Part shown: one piece after another, positions 7,815 through 17,459 of the stretch | Position numbering within the stretch: the first letter of the stretch is position 1 | Layout of the letters: the number at the start of each line of letters is the position of its first letter | NCBI GenBank assembly: GCA_049652745.1 | Contig: JBASEY010000049.1 | Span: 3,957 to 67,956 of the forward strand | DNA: 64,000 bases | Source of the DNA: JBASEY01 sp049652745 | Lineage (GTDB): Bacteria; CSSED10-310 | Direction of reading: 5' to 3' | Notes under the pieces: model-generated | Databases searched by the model: none | The model's input: the letters and a program-made list of their open reading frames with translations, nothing else | What the model was told of the DNA's origin: nothing | Program-made: the position numbers and the translations under genes

Positions 7815-10559
7815 TCAATAGTACAATGCGTGATCGATTTCCAGAATTTTCAAGGCGTTTATAGGCATAGGAACGAGAGGCGGTGTGTTGATTCTGATAG
7901 ATGGATTATAGCGGAAATTTCGAGTGATGCCGTTTTGATGGACAGGAGAAGTCTTACGGCCGCGTGCAGCGTAATTATAAAAGGCCGCTCCATTTTGGTC
8001 GATCAATGAACCGATCAGTTTCAGATACCAGACATAGTCGTCATTGACTATTTTCTTTTCATCCCACCCGCCAAGTTCGATTCTCGGCAGTTCATGGGGC
8101 TGGAAATCAAGCCCCCTAGTCAAGCGACCGTCATCGTTCAAATCGAATGCATAACCATCCGAGGGCAGATTGTTCGTATAGTCCCAAGTATAGCAATTGA
8201 AGGTGTTCGACCATTTGGGAATCGCATATTTATGCGATTTGTCCGTATCGATTTGATCGATATTGCCCGAGCCTGGAGGCCCTTCATCATTATCTTCGGT
8301 AACGATGCTGCCGGCAAATGCCATCAACGATGAATTGACAACAAGAATACGCGGCGCATTTTCACTTATATAGATATCACCATCAAAATTTCCAAAGCCA
8401 TCGTTTCGTAACGAGATCAGCGCCAGATTTACAGGCATACCTTGACCGGTAGACATAGCGCTGACAGGCGAAGATGGGTTCAGCTCATCAGTTCCCATTA
8501 AAATTTCCCGTTCAATATAGATATCACCACGAGCGACAATTGTTAGCGAGCGTCCGTGTAATTTACCCCAAACATGGGCATTGCCGTTCACGATAATCAG
8601 ACCATTGAAATTTTCAGGAAGAACCGTTGTGGCCGGCTCGTTGGCGCCCGGAACCCAACCGGCTCGGTAAGAATAACTATCCGAAAGCATTATATTGGGA
8701 TCAGGCTGCTGATAGATAGGAGGCGTCACGGAAAAATCGAACCCCCAAAAAGTGTCTCCCGCTTGTGTTTTCACGTAACCATAATTCCCTAAAAAGATAT
8801 CGAAATGATCTGTAGAATATGGGGCGCCGATTACCCAAGCATTAGAGGCATTGGCGTTGAAAAATTGTTGGACATCCGCTAAGGGCGGGAAATCAATCAA
8901 GGGAACTTTTTCATAAAATTGACCATCCAGGGGAAATTCTCCAAATTCAGGATGACGAATGACTTGACTGGTTAAAACATCATCATAAAAATAAGTGCTC
9001 AACGGCCCTATCAACTCGATACGCTGTTGACAATAAACTTTTCCACCGACCATACCACCGCTGTCAAAACGAATTCGATATTTGGAAAACCGGGCATAGT
9101 CGAGAAAACTAACCGGAGTGGCCATTAATGAGCGGGTTTCAAGAGACGTTTCGACGTTTCCAGTAGAAGATATTGTATATAATTCGTTGACTCGAATACG
9201 AGTTTTATACCCTAAGTTCATTACCTGGGGTGTCAGATTGACGCTGACATGATCCTCATTTTGACCAAGTTCCATCAATTCATAATAAGAACCGGATCCC
9301 GGGCAGGACGGGTAATCCGGGAACCAACAGTTCCATGGCATACCTTCAGTCCGCATGCGTAATCCAACTGATATGTCACCGGGAATACCTCGAGTAACCG
9401 AGATCTGAACTCCTCCCTGATCAAGGGTGCCGGTTACATCCATAATGATTGAGAAAGCATCATCCCCGGCTCCGGTGCCGACAAGAGGGTGGGCGCCGAT
9501 GCCGACACGCCTCCAATTCTTAGTTTCGGTAGCGTCGTCGAACGAGAAATCCAGTATTGCAAATGCAGAATTGTTTCCATCGACCCAATCAAGATTTTCA
9601 GCGACAGTGATAGTATTGTTAGAGCCGGTGTTTGAATTCATATAAGTCAATTCAACTTTTACGTCAGGCTGGAGAGCAGGATTTCGGTTCACAATGCTCA
9701 AAACGTAAGTCGCAAAGGGTTTGTCAGGTTCTATTGAGAAAAACAACGCAGAAATACCTTCCGCCGGCGCGGTAATTACACTTTCCTCGTTTCTGTGATC
9801 CAACGCTCGATCATTTGGAAATAAAACCAGACTGTTACCCCAAGCATCCCTGACTTCTGAAAGCGTATCATCATAAGAATCAGCCTTTATTTTTGTTCGA
9901 TTCAATTCAAGAAGGATATCGTTACCTATGAAAGGATTGATAATGTTTGACAGAAATGGATTGTATTTAACAGTGCCTGATTCCTGCCCTAATATGATTT
10001 CATCGCTCAAATAATGATATTTCAATGAATTTACCACCTCAATACCTTGACGAACCTGCACTTGCAACGTCTTTCCCGGCAATAATCGATTTCGTCTGTT
10101 CCAGTCTCCATACTTCAAACGGGTTTGAGGAAAACCGACATCTCTGACCAGCTCAAGATCAAAATCCAATACTTCTGAAAAAGCGCCGTCGATCCTGATC
10201 GAATACGTCCCGACTCCCTGCTTGCCATCCGTGAGTCGTTCACCACCCGGCCCTGTCGCATACTGGCCGAAAGGCAATGACATCGGTAAAATTACCGGAA
10301 AATCATCCCGGCCGACTTTGTTGTCAGAAGGATTTTGACCATATTGATTCAGCATTTTATCCCGCGTCGCCAATAAAGCTTTTCCATGTTCAATACCGGC
10401 ATCGGCAACATAGGCCGACGCTACCGCCGTATAGTTGGTATCTGCAAATATCGACTGCTTCGTCGAATACAAATACATCGCTGTACTCATCGTTGTGAGC
10501 AGCATTATGAATAACAAAGTCAGCACTAAAGCACTTCCAATTTCGGATCGTAAATTCAT
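7815..10559 (-). CDS. Very large PilX/type IV pilus-assembly-like protein
   Basis: A 914-residue protein. After a short basic leader comes a pilin-like hydrophobic helix (about 10-33, SALVLTLLFIMLLTTM), then SAYVADAGIEHGKALL, the typical opening of PilX-type proteins. The remaining 850 or so residues are predicted exported, beta-rich and aromatic, with no domain I recognise. I moved the start to the ATG at 10559 because GGAGG lies five bases upstream of it; an earlier in-frame ATG at 10586 has no such site. The PilX family is usually a few hundred residues, so this is a greatly extended form. No other pilin gene is adjacent, and an acknowledged alternative is a secreted or adhesive protein that borrows the pilin anchor. 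Confidence 0.7.
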   Translation of the reverse strand: MNLRSEIGSALVLTLLFIMLLTTMSTAMYLYSTKQSIFADTNYTAVASAYVADAGIEHGKALLATRDKMLNQYGQNPSDNKVGRDDFPVILPMSLPFGQYATGPGGERLTDGKQGVGTYSIRIDGAFSEVLDFDLELVRDVGFPQTRLKYGDWNRRNRLLPGKTLQVQVRQGIEVVNSLKYHYLSDEIILGQESGTVKYNPFLSNIINPFIGNDILLELNRTKIKADSYDDTLSEVRDAWGNSLVLFPNDRALDHRNEESVITAPAEGISALFFSIEPDKPFATYVLSIVNRNPALQPDVKVELTYMNSNTGSNNTITVAENLDWVDGNNSAFAILDFSFDDATETKNWRRVGIGAHPLVGTGAGDDAFSIIMDVTGTLDQGGVQISVTRGIPGDISVGLRMRTEGMPWNCWFPDYPSCPGSGSYYELMELGQNEDHVSVNLTPQVMNLGYKTRIRVNELYTISSTGNVETSLETRSLMATPVSFLDYARFSKYRIRFDSGGMVGGKVYCQQRIELIGPLSTYFYDDVLTSQVIRHPEFGEFPLDGQFYEKVPLIDFPPLADVQQFFNANASNAWVIGAPYSTDHFDIFLGNYGYVKTQAGDTFWGFDFSVTPPIYQQPDPNIMLSDSYSYRAGWVPGANEPATTVLPENFNGLIIVNGNAHVWGKLHGRSLTIVARGDIYIEREILMGTDELNPSSPVSAMSTGQGMPVNLALISLRNDGFGNFDGDIYISENAPRILVVNSSLMAFAGSIVTEDNDEGPPGSGNIDQIDTDKSHKYAIPKWSNTFNCYTWDYTNNLPSDGYAFDLNDDGRLTRGLDFQPHELPRIELGGWDEKKIVNDDYVWYLKLIGSLIDQNGAAFYNYAARGRKTSPVHQNGITRNFRYNPSIRINTPPLVPMPINALKILEIDHALYY

Positions 10560-10742
10560 TTTGTCCTCCAACTTGATTGAGATCACACCGTCAACTCAAT
10601 CTAAATAAAATCTCAACAACATCATAAAGCAAAAGTTATGCCACTACTTTGCCGAGCGCATCTCGACATTACTGACAACACAATGATTAAAAGGGTATAC
10701 CGACAACGAGGTTACAAAAAGTATCAATATGAGGTTTGCCTG

Positions 10743-11780
10743 TCATACCATATCGACGATGAAACCTCGATCCTCGTTCGATATGTTCAAAGACGTTTCA
10801 TCGGGTTCGATAAGTTTTGGTTCGGGAATGACGACTTCGATCTTCTCCGGTTCGACCCGAAACGATAACATCTTGCCATGAGCGCTGACGAAGGTGGGCG
10901 AAACAAGTTGTCTGCCAGGTTTCAAATTGTCGGTATTAATCACCAGTTGTATATCTGAAGGGGTGAGTTTGTTCAATGTAGAAGCCGGCCCGGTGATTGT
11001 TAGAATAACCACGGTAGGGGAGACGATGATTGAGGGATCGTGGGCGTTCGAAAGGACGGTCACTTCAAATTCTGGAAAGGAGCGTTCAATGGTTCGCTCG
11101 AGAATTTCGATCATGGCGGATGCTCTGGATGGTTGGAGAACGGAAACAAGGGGGCTGCCGGGTTTGAGTGATACACGTTCATTGAATGACCGTGTCTGAT
11201 TGGCGATATCGATTGGTTCCGTGAAGACACTTTCCACATTGTCAAGATAGGTTCTTGGTCCCTGTAATTCGGCATTGTCGGGTTCAATTTGCGTTTTTCC
11301 CAACTGGTAGTCCGGATGCGGTGAGCCGCGGAGAAAAGGTTGAATGCGCACCGTCTTGGTGATCAGTTCATCTAGCGCGACCGTGACGGACGAAGGTGAT
11401 ACTTGAAGTAACGATACCTGGTTCGGGTAAGGAATCACGATGTCGGAATGATCGATTTCTATTTCCACCGTCCCCATTTCAGAGTTTTCAGGTAGACTCA
11501 ACGAAGCCGAGCAATCATCCGGTCTGATCGTCGTGATCATGCTTCGAGGTCCCCTTATATAGATATCTACAAACCCGATACCTTTATCCGTCAAAATCAT
11601 ATCAGCGGGAACATTTCCGATCTGATAGGGAACCTCACGAAGGATTCTATCATCGGTTCCTTGGCCGGTTATCGTCACCCACAGAATCGTTGCAAGAAAC
11701 AATGAGCCCACTTTCAATCCAATGTTCCGTGTCAGTGATGCCGACAATCGTTTGCATAAGGTTACAAGGAACCCTTTCAC
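10743..11780 (-). CDS. cdaR: YbbR-domain protein, probable regulator of the diadenylate cyclase
   Basis: A 345-residue protein with one N-terminal membrane helix (about 22-42, KVGSLFLATILWVTI) followed by about four YbbR-like beta-rich repeats outside the membrane. In several bacteria CdaR binds CdaA and tunes c-di-AMP synthesis. The ATG at 11780 overlaps the cdaA stop as ATGA, which fits that pairing. The assignment rests on the YbbR-type N-terminus (ILWVTITGQ), the repeat pattern and the neighbour. It is the last gene of the tilS-ftsH-folP-cdaA-cdaR run. Confidence 0.82.
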   Translation of the reverse strand: MKGFLVTLCKRLSASLTRNIGLKVGSLFLATILWVTITGQGTDDRILREVPYQIGNVPADMILTDKGIGFVDIYIRGPRSMITTIRPDDCSASLSLPENSEMGTVEIEIDHSDIVIPYPNQVSLLQVSPSSVTVALDELITKTVRIQPFLRGSPHPDYQLGKTQIEPDNAELQGPRTYLDNVESVFTEPIDIANQTRSFNERVSLKPGSPLVSVLQPSRASAMIEILERTIERSFPEFEVTVLSNAHDPSIIVSPTVVILTITGPASTLNKLTPSDIQLVINTDNLKPGRQLVSPTFVSAHGKMLSFRVEPEKIEVVIPEPKLIEPDETSLNISNEDRGFIVDMV

Positions 11781-12574
11781 GGTGATGCCCTTTCATGCTG
11801 TTTTTTAGAATTGGCCACAAGAGAAATCAGACGCTGTTTGAGAGTATTGAAGTCGGCCGCTTTTTCAATAGTCCCATCCAACGCCAGAGAAACCACTCCG
11901 TTTTCTTCAGAAACAACGATTGCGACCGCGTCGGTGTCCTCGGTCAACCCGATGGCTGCACGGTGTCGAGTGCCCATAGCTCTTGTTAGTTGAGGATTAC
12001 GAGACAGCGGTAGAAAGCATCCCGCTGCTGCAAGTCTGTTTCCAGTGATAATGACGGCACCGTCGTGAAGTGGTGATTTGGTATTAAAGATAGATAACAG
12101 CAGATCGCTGCTGACAGTGGCATCCAGCCGAATTCCCATTTCTTTGAAGTTGGCCAGACCGGTTTTCCGCTCAAAAACAATTAAAGCGCCGGTGCCTTGG
12201 GATACCATCGTTTCAATGGCGTCAACCACGGCTTTGATTACAGGGAAAGGATCAGCGGAATATAAAGATCGCCATGACCATTGTCTTCCCACTTGTGCCA
12301 GAACTCGGCGAACTTCCGGCTGAAAAAGGACGATCAACAAAATGACCCAGCTTTGCCAGAATTGACGAAGAAGGTGGTGAAGTGTAGCCAATTGATAGAC
12401 TTCAGCGCCTTTGAAAACCAAAAACAACATCGACAACCCCAGCAAGATCTGAAAGGCAAGGGTTCCTCGCATCAACAGGAGTGATCGATAGATGATGTAA
12501 GCGACGATAAGGATATCGATAATATCCCATACGCGTATGTAATAGCTGCCGAAATGAAATAAAAAGTCTATCAT
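11777..12574 (-). CDS. cdaA: Membrane diadenylate cyclase CdaA (DacA type)
   Basis: Makes the second messenger c-di-AMP from two ATP. In 265 residues there are three N-terminal membrane helices (within about 1-95) followed by a DAC domain with both signature motifs: SPLHDGAVII (DGA, about 167) and GTRHRAAIGL (RHR, about 201). The length matches the family. It lies two bases downstream of folP and overlaps cdaR by four bases, so cyclase and regulator are translationally coupled. In many bacteria c-di-AMP controls potassium and osmolyte transport and wall homeostasis. Confidence 0.93.
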   Translation of the reverse strand: MIDFLFHFGSYYIRVWDIIDILIVAYIIYRSLLLMRGTLAFQILLGLSMLFLVFKGAEVYQLATLHHLLRQFWQSWVILLIVLFQPEVRRVLAQVGRQWSWRSLYSADPFPVIKAVVDAIETMVSQGTGALIVFERKTGLANFKEMGIRLDATVSSDLLLSIFNTKSPLHDGAVIITGNRLAAAGCFLPLSRNPQLTRAMGTRHRAAIGLTEDTDAVAIVVSEENGVVSLALDGTIEKAADFNTLKQRLISLVANSKKQHERASP

Positions 12575-12576
12575 CG

Positions 12577-13407
12577 TCAGGCTGATCTCATCATATGGTG
12601 AAAGACCGTAAAAAACCGTCGAGTTTCCATAACATCATGAACCCGAAGAATATCAGCGCCATTTAACACGCCAACTGCTGCAGCAGCAAGGGATCCTTCA
12701 ATTCTGGCATCAACCGGGAGATTGAGAATTTCTCCGATCATGGATTTTCTGGATACTCCCAGTAAGACAGGGCAATTATTTATGCGGATGCGGTTGAGGT
12801 TGCGGATAAGAGTTAGATTATGTTCCAGGGTTTTTCCAAATCCGATGCCGGGATCGACAATAAGTTTATCGGGCGCGATGCCATCTTTTAAGGCTTGATC
12901 GATCCGTGATCGTAAAAAGCTTTTGACCTCGGTCAGAACATCGGCATAAACGGGAGCCCTCTGCATGTTTTCCGGTGCTCCCTTCATATGCATGACGATA
13001 ACACCGACACTCCGCTCAGCCGCCAAATGACGCATATCGGGATCAATCAAGCCGGTGATGTCATTGATCATGTCGACACCTTCATCGAGAGCTGCGCGGG
13101 CAGTTCGATGGCGTCGGGTGTCGATCGAAAGCGGGGCATCAGTAAGTTTGCGCAATCCTTTGATGACGGGTAAAACACGTCGACGCTCTTCCTCTTCATC
13201 GATCGGAATCGAAAAGGGGCGCGATGATTCCGCTCCTATATCCAGTATATCCGCACCCTGATCGAGCATTGAGAGACCTCGGTCAATCAATTCCAAATGA
13301 TCCAGAGTTCCGTCACCTGAAAAGCTGTCTGGGGTAGCGTTCAAAATACCCATTATTTTGGGAAAAGGAATAGACGAGCCGATGTTTTTAGCCTTCCAAT
13401 CGTTCAT
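12577..13407 (-). CDS. folP: Dihydropteroate synthase
   Basis: Joins 6-hydroxymethyl-dihydropterin pyrophosphate to p-aminobenzoate. Landmarks are the GILNATPDSFSGDG signature, the DIGAESSRPF block, SIDTRR, MINDITG, VIVMHMKG, DPGIGFGKT and LLGVSRKSMIG, in the family order for a (beta/alpha)8 barrel. I took the ATG at 13407, giving 276 residues and overlapping the ftsH end by 20 bases. A longer reading from 13482 would add 25 residues without similarity. The ribosome-binding site for either start is weak, so translation probably couples to ftsH. Confidence 0.92.
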   Translation of the reverse strand: MNDWKAKNIGSSIPFPKIMGILNATPDSFSGDGTLDHLELIDRGLSMLDQGADILDIGAESSRPFSIPIDEEEERRRVLPVIKGLRKLTDAPLSIDTRRHRTARAALDEGVDMINDITGLIDPDMRHLAAERSVGVIVMHMKGAPENMQRAPVYADVLTEVKSFLRSRIDQALKDGIAPDKLIVDPGIGFGKTLEHNLTLIRNLNRIRINNCPVLLGVSRKSMIGEILNLPVDARIEGSLAAAAVGVLNGADILRVHDVMETRRFFTVFHHMMRSA

Positions 13408-15256
13408 TGTCCACGCTTTTTCCTTCATTTTTATACTCATAAATCGGGACAGGCTCGATTGATTCGAAATCGATGATTTCATCTATTTGAGCGGCATCCA
13501 GCACTTCTTGATCCAATAGGGCTTCCGCTAGAGCTTGCAGTTTGGTTGAATGGGTTTTCAGCATATTCTGTGCGATCTGGTAACAATCAAGGACCGTTCG
13601 TTTAATTTCTGAATCGATCAAACGTGTTGTTTCCTCACTATGCCCATGGTGCGCGGAAAAGTCACGTCCTAGAAACACATGGTCACTTTCTTTTTCATAA
13701 CTGACCGGTCCCAATTTACGGCTCATGCCGAAAACGGTCACCATTTTCTTGGCGATTTCCGTCGCCCTGGCGATATCGTTGGCAGCTCCCGTGGTATAGG
13801 TATTCAGCATCAAAGCTTCAGCCGCCCGTCCTCCCATCAGGATAATAATCTGATTCAGCAGTTGAGTTTCAGAGTGATTGAACCGGTCTTCTTCGGGCAG
13901 ATGCATGGTGACCCCGAGGGCTCGTCCACGTGGAATGATAGTCACTTTATGTACCGGATCGGCGCCGGGAGTCAGCCTTGCGACCAGAGCGTGGCCGGCT
14001 TCATGGTAGGCGGTGATCCGTTTTTCATTTTCAGAGATGATCATGCTTCGCCGTTCAACACCCATCATGACCTTGTCTTTTGCCAGTTCAAAATCCTGGT
14101 TGTCGACGCAATCCTTTTTCGCTCGAGCTGCCAGTAGGGCGGCTTCGTTAACCAAATTGGCCAAGTCCGCACCTGAAAACCCGGGGGTTCCTCGGGCCAG
14201 CGTCGTCACATCGACATTTTCGCAGGCTTTAATTTTTTTCAGATGTACCTTCAAAATACCTTCGCGTCCTCTGACATCGGGACGATCGACGACAATCTGC
14301 CGGTCAAATCGGCCGGGTCTCAGCAACGCCGGGTCCAACACATCCGGACGGTTTGTTGCGGCGATCAAAATAACCCCTTCATTCGTCTCAAAACCGTCCA
14401 TTTCGACCAGTAACTGGTTCAGCGTCTGTTCACGCTCGTCATGGCCGCCACCGAGACCGGCGCCGCGATGCCGACCTACAGCGTCGATTTCATCCATAAA
14501 AATCAGGCAGGGTGCATTTTTTTTGCCGGTTTCGAACAAGTCACGGACCCTGGAGGCTCCGACACCGACAAACATTTCTACAAAGTCGGATCCGCTGATC
14601 GAGAAAAACGGAACGTCCGCTTCACCTGCAATGGCTTTTGCCAACAGTGTTTTCCCTGTTCCAGGCGGTCCGACAAGAAGAACGCCTTTCGGAATTTTTC
14701 CACCCAAACGACCGAATCGCTGAGGATCTTTTAAGAATTCTACGATCTCTTCAAGCTCTTCCTTGGCTTCGTCTACTCCTGCGACATCCTGGAACGTCAC
14801 TTTTCTTTTGTCTTCACTCAATAGCCTGGCCCGACTTTTTCCAAATGTCATGGCCTGTCTGCCACCGCCCTGCATCTGCCGAATGAAAAAGACCCAGATG
14901 ATAATCAACAATAAAAACGGCAACCAGGAAATCAAAAGCGACTCTAACAAACCTCCAGAATCGTCTTTGACCTCAATTTTGACATGGTGGTCGCGCAATA
15001 TGTTGATCATGTCGTCGTGTGGAGGTGCAACAGACGTGAATTTCTGTGCTTCAGGACGATATCCTTTGAATGTGCCTTCAATTTTTTTCCCGGTGATAAT
15101 GACGGATTGAACATTGTCTGCCTGAACCTGATCCAGAAAGTTACTGTATTCGATTTCTTTCGTTCCGGCAGACCCGGAAACAAATACCTGATATACGGCG
15201 TATAAAAGGAGTATTAAAAGAGACCAGACCAGAAGATTGCGAAAACGATTGCCCAA
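13388..15256 (-). CDS. ftsH: ATP-dependent membrane zinc metalloprotease FtsH
   Basis: A membrane-anchored AAA+ protease that degrades misfolded membrane and short-lived proteins as a hexamer. It has two N-terminal membrane helices (about 8-28 and 98-120), an AAA+ domain with GPPGTGKT (about 196), the Walker B IFMDEIDA, the SRH segment with RPGRFDRQ, and the zinc site HEAGH (about 420). The C-terminus is a conserved acidic helix plus a tail. An ATG at 15268 has no ribosome-binding site; the TTG at 15256 has GGAGG five bases upstream and gives 622 residues, so I prefer it. It lies between tilS and folP, an order seen in Firmicutes. Confidence 0.93.
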   Translation of the reverse strand: MGNRFRNLLVWSLLILLLYAVYQVFVSGSAGTKEIEYSNFLDQVQADNVQSVIITGKKIEGTFKGYRPEAQKFTSVAPPHDDMINILRDHHVKIEVKDDSGGLLESLLISWLPFLLLIIIWVFFIRQMQGGGRQAMTFGKSRARLLSEDKRKVTFQDVAGVDEAKEELEEIVEFLKDPQRFGRLGGKIPKGVLLVGPPGTGKTLLAKAIAGEADVPFFSISGSDFVEMFVGVGASRVRDLFETGKKNAPCLIFMDEIDAVGRHRGAGLGGGHDEREQTLNQLLVEMDGFETNEGVILIAATNRPDVLDPALLRPGRFDRQIVVDRPDVRGREGILKVHLKKIKACENVDVTTLARGTPGFSGADLANLVNEAALLAARAKKDCVDNQDFELAKDKVMMGVERRSMIISENEKRITAYHEAGHALVARLTPGADPVHKVTIIPRGRALGVTMHLPEEDRFNHSETQLLNQIIILMGGRAAEALMLNTYTTGAANDIARATEIAKKMVTVFGMSRKLGPVSYEKESDHVFLGRDFSAHHGHSEETTRLIDSEIKRTVLDCYQIAQNMLKTHSTKLQALAEALLDQEVLDAAQIDEIIDFESIEPVPIYEYKNEGKSVDNERLEG

Positions 15257-15313
15257 GTAAACCTCCATAAAAGGATTTTCTTATCGAACGGCGGCAAGTA
15301 AAACCGTCGTATG

Positions 15314-16666
15314 CTAGCATCTTATCGCTGAAATGGGTTTGCAAGTCAACTTTATCCATCGATTTTTATGCAGACAAACACCTATCTCCGATATCCGAAA
15401 AGGATCTGCCGACCAAACAACCTCATCATGCTGATCGACAATCAAGGGTAATAACGGGCGGATTTCCAATGGAATCCTTCGAGATCGGAATATCTCCGAA
15501 AGACGTTCCGTCCGAGTATTTGGATGCTTAAATCTGTCATTCGATCGACGTGTTCGAATCGATGCATTCGTTAAATTCATTTTTTCCGTTTCAAAATTAC
15601 CGTCTGAATGATGGCTGATTGTGACCGAGTATGCGCCGATCCTAAAAGTGCCTTCTTCCAGCAGTCTGATTTCGCGAAAACGGTCAGTGTGGCAAACACC
15701 GGGGAGCATCAAGAGGGTGCGGTTTTTGACAATGGCTTTACCACCACCGGGAAGTGGGCAAAACGAACGGTTGCCGGTCAAACACTCAGCCAGTGCCTGT
15801 AAGTGTGTTTCAGTAACCCTGAAATTATGTTGAGGTCCAAAACTGCTGTAGAGCGCTGCTGCACAGCGCCGGATGATGACATTTGGCCCATCTTCAAAGG
15901 CGGACAAATCCAGTAGGGTCGGCAGAACGTTGTTCCAGTTGGAACGCGCCAGAATTTTTAAAGCATAATCGCTCAAAAACAAGTCTTCATCCGCCAACAG
16001 CATTGAACTATGAACAACATTGCGCTCCGCTTCTTGGTTGATCTGCTTCAGTGTCGGCAAGATATTTTTCCGGATAGCGTTTCTTGGTCTTGATATATCT
16101 CTATTGCTCGAGTCTTCTCTCCAACATATCTTCTGTTTGTCGGCAAACGCCGTCACCTCTTCGCGTGTGACATGCAATAAAGGTCTAATGACTCCGTCCT
16201 TTCTAACAAGGCGAATACCTAGAAAACCTCTAGGTCCGGCACCGGTGACCATGCGCATCAGGATTGTCTCGACATGATCTGTAGCCGTGTGAGCTGTGGC
16301 AATAGCAACTGCTCCCGTTTTCGCACACATGTCATGCAGTATTTTATACCTCTCAACTCGCCAGTGCTGTTCGGCCGATACTCCTTTGGGTGGACGAGAA
16401 TTTTTCAACCGTATGCCGACAAAAGGAATCCCGGCATCGATCGAGGCTTGTTCGACGAATTCCGCATCCTCAGCCGATTCCGGTCTAACGGCGTGGTCGA
16501 TATGCACGGTCACCAGTTGGTGGGCGGGATCAGGTGTGAGAAAGCGAATGGCATGGAACATAGCCATCGAATCACGCCCGCCTGAAACCGCCAGAATCAA
16601 TCGAGACTGAAAGTCCCACAGTTTATAATCGAGAATAGTCTTTAATATGGCTGCACGAAAAGTCAT
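15314..16666 (-). CDS. tilS: tRNA(Ile)-lysidine synthetase
   Basis: Converts C34 of tRNA-Ile(CAU) to lysidine so that it reads AUA as isoleucine. It has 450 residues. The N-type ATP pyrophosphatase motif SGGRDS is at 28-33, and the HIDHAVRPES and HTATDHVETILMRM blocks typical of TilS follow. An extended C-terminal region fits the longer, E. coli-like form. It is upstream of ftsH by about 60 bases. A CAU tRNA gene lies 70 bases upstream on the same strand. The start region has only a weak ribosome-binding site, so the exact start is less certain than the identity. Confidence 0.9.
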   Translation of the reverse strand: MTFRAAILKTILDYKLWDFQSRLILAVSGGRDSMAMFHAIRFLTPDPAHQLVTVHIDHAVRPESAEDAEFVEQASIDAGIPFVGIRLKNSRPPKGVSAEQHWRVERYKILHDMCAKTGAVAIATAHTATDHVETILMRMVTGAGPRGFLGIRLVRKDGVIRPLLHVTREEVTAFADKQKICWREDSSNRDISRPRNAIRKNILPTLKQINQEAERNVVHSSMLLADEDLFLSDYALKILARSNWNNVLPTLLDLSAFEDGPNVIIRRCAAALYSSFGPQHNFRVTETHLQALAECLTGNRSFCPLPGGGKAIVKNRTLLMLPGVCHTDRFREIRLLEEGTFRIGAYSVTISHHSDGNFETEKMNLTNASIRTRRSNDRFKHPNTRTERLSEIFRSRRIPLEIRPLLPLIVDQHDEVVWSADPFRISEIGVCLHKNRWIKLTCKPISAIRC

Positions 16667-16736
16667 GACGAGTATTCCATCCGGACTTACCCGGTCAGTA
16701 TACGTTTAACATCATGGTTAGGTTCGAATAAACAAA

Positions 16737-16810
16737 TGGCGGATCAGGGAGTTGAACCCCGGACGCCACGGATATGAGCCGTGTGCTCTAACCAACTGAG
16801 CTAATCCGCC
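16737..16810 (-). tRNA. tRNA with CAU anticodon, probably elongator tRNA-Met
   Basis: A full cloverleaf of 74 bases without encoded CCA. The acceptor arms GGCGGAT/ATCCGCC pair perfectly with A73. The D arm is TAGCTCAGTTGGTTAGAGCA, the anticodon arm CACGG-CTCATAT-CCGTG, and the T arm CGGGG-TTCAACT-CCCTG. The anticodon is CAU. Overall sequence style resembles elongator tRNA-Met. tRNA-Ile2, whose C34 TilS would modify, has the same anticodon and cannot be excluded by eye. T at position 38 is slightly unusual. Confidence 0.88.
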
Positions 16811-16820
16811 GAATGAATGA

Positions 16821-16894
<74 letters not shown>

Positions 16895-17011
16895 TCAACC
16901 GACAAGACTATAAAGACATGATGAAGACTTGTCAAGCTCATTTTTCAAATTTTTCGTGTCTGCACAGCTATGGCAAAGCTCTATCGGGTTTTCAACACGT
17001 TCAACTGACGC

Positions 17012-17320
17012 CTATTCAGGTACAGGAGTCGTAAAAAAAACCATGATTTCTCCCGGATAAAGCTTCTTAAGTTCAGTGCGGGCAAGCTCTTCAAGATAGT
17101 CATTGGAACGACGATAGAGGATTTCTCTTCTAAGTATTTCGTTTTCGCGTTCAAGGCGTTCAATTTCGCTTTCAATCGCGCTGATGCGTGATTCCAGAGC
17201 TTGGTTGGCTTTCCACCCGGCTGGTCCGTCGACCAATCTATAGATCAAAAAAATCAGAACCAGCCATGCTATTCCAAGCCCTATCAAACTCAACCTTGTT
17301 TTCCATGACGGATTCAACAT
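17012..17320 (-). CDS. ftsB: FtsB/DivIC-type septum formation initiator
   Basis: A small bitopic division protein. From the ATG at 17320 it is 102 residues: a short cytoplasmic tail, one membrane helix (about 10-30), a periplasmic coiled coil (about 43-70, ending ENEILRREI) and the LARTELKKLYPGE block that typifies FtsB/DivIC. The ATG at 17320 has GAGAGG six bases upstream and gives the usual length; a longer form from 17395 has a poor site. FtsB joins FtsL and FtsQ at the septum. It lies upstream of the CAU tRNAs on the same strand and is divergent from the Ser/Thr kinase gene. Confidence 0.82.
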   Translation of the reverse strand: MLNPSWKTRLSLIGLGIAWLVLIFLIYRLVDGPAGWKANQALESRISAIESEIERLERENEILRREILYRRSNDYLEELARTELKKLYPGEIMVFFTTPVPE

Positions 17321-17459
17321 TCCAAACCTCTCTTCAAAAGAGTAAACTTTCGTCAAAATAAGGTCAAGGAAAGCGATGTTGACACCTTTATCCATTCATC
17401 TTAATATCAGCTTTGTTAACCAGGGAAGACGTTACTGAAGGGTATATGAAAGCAATTTT

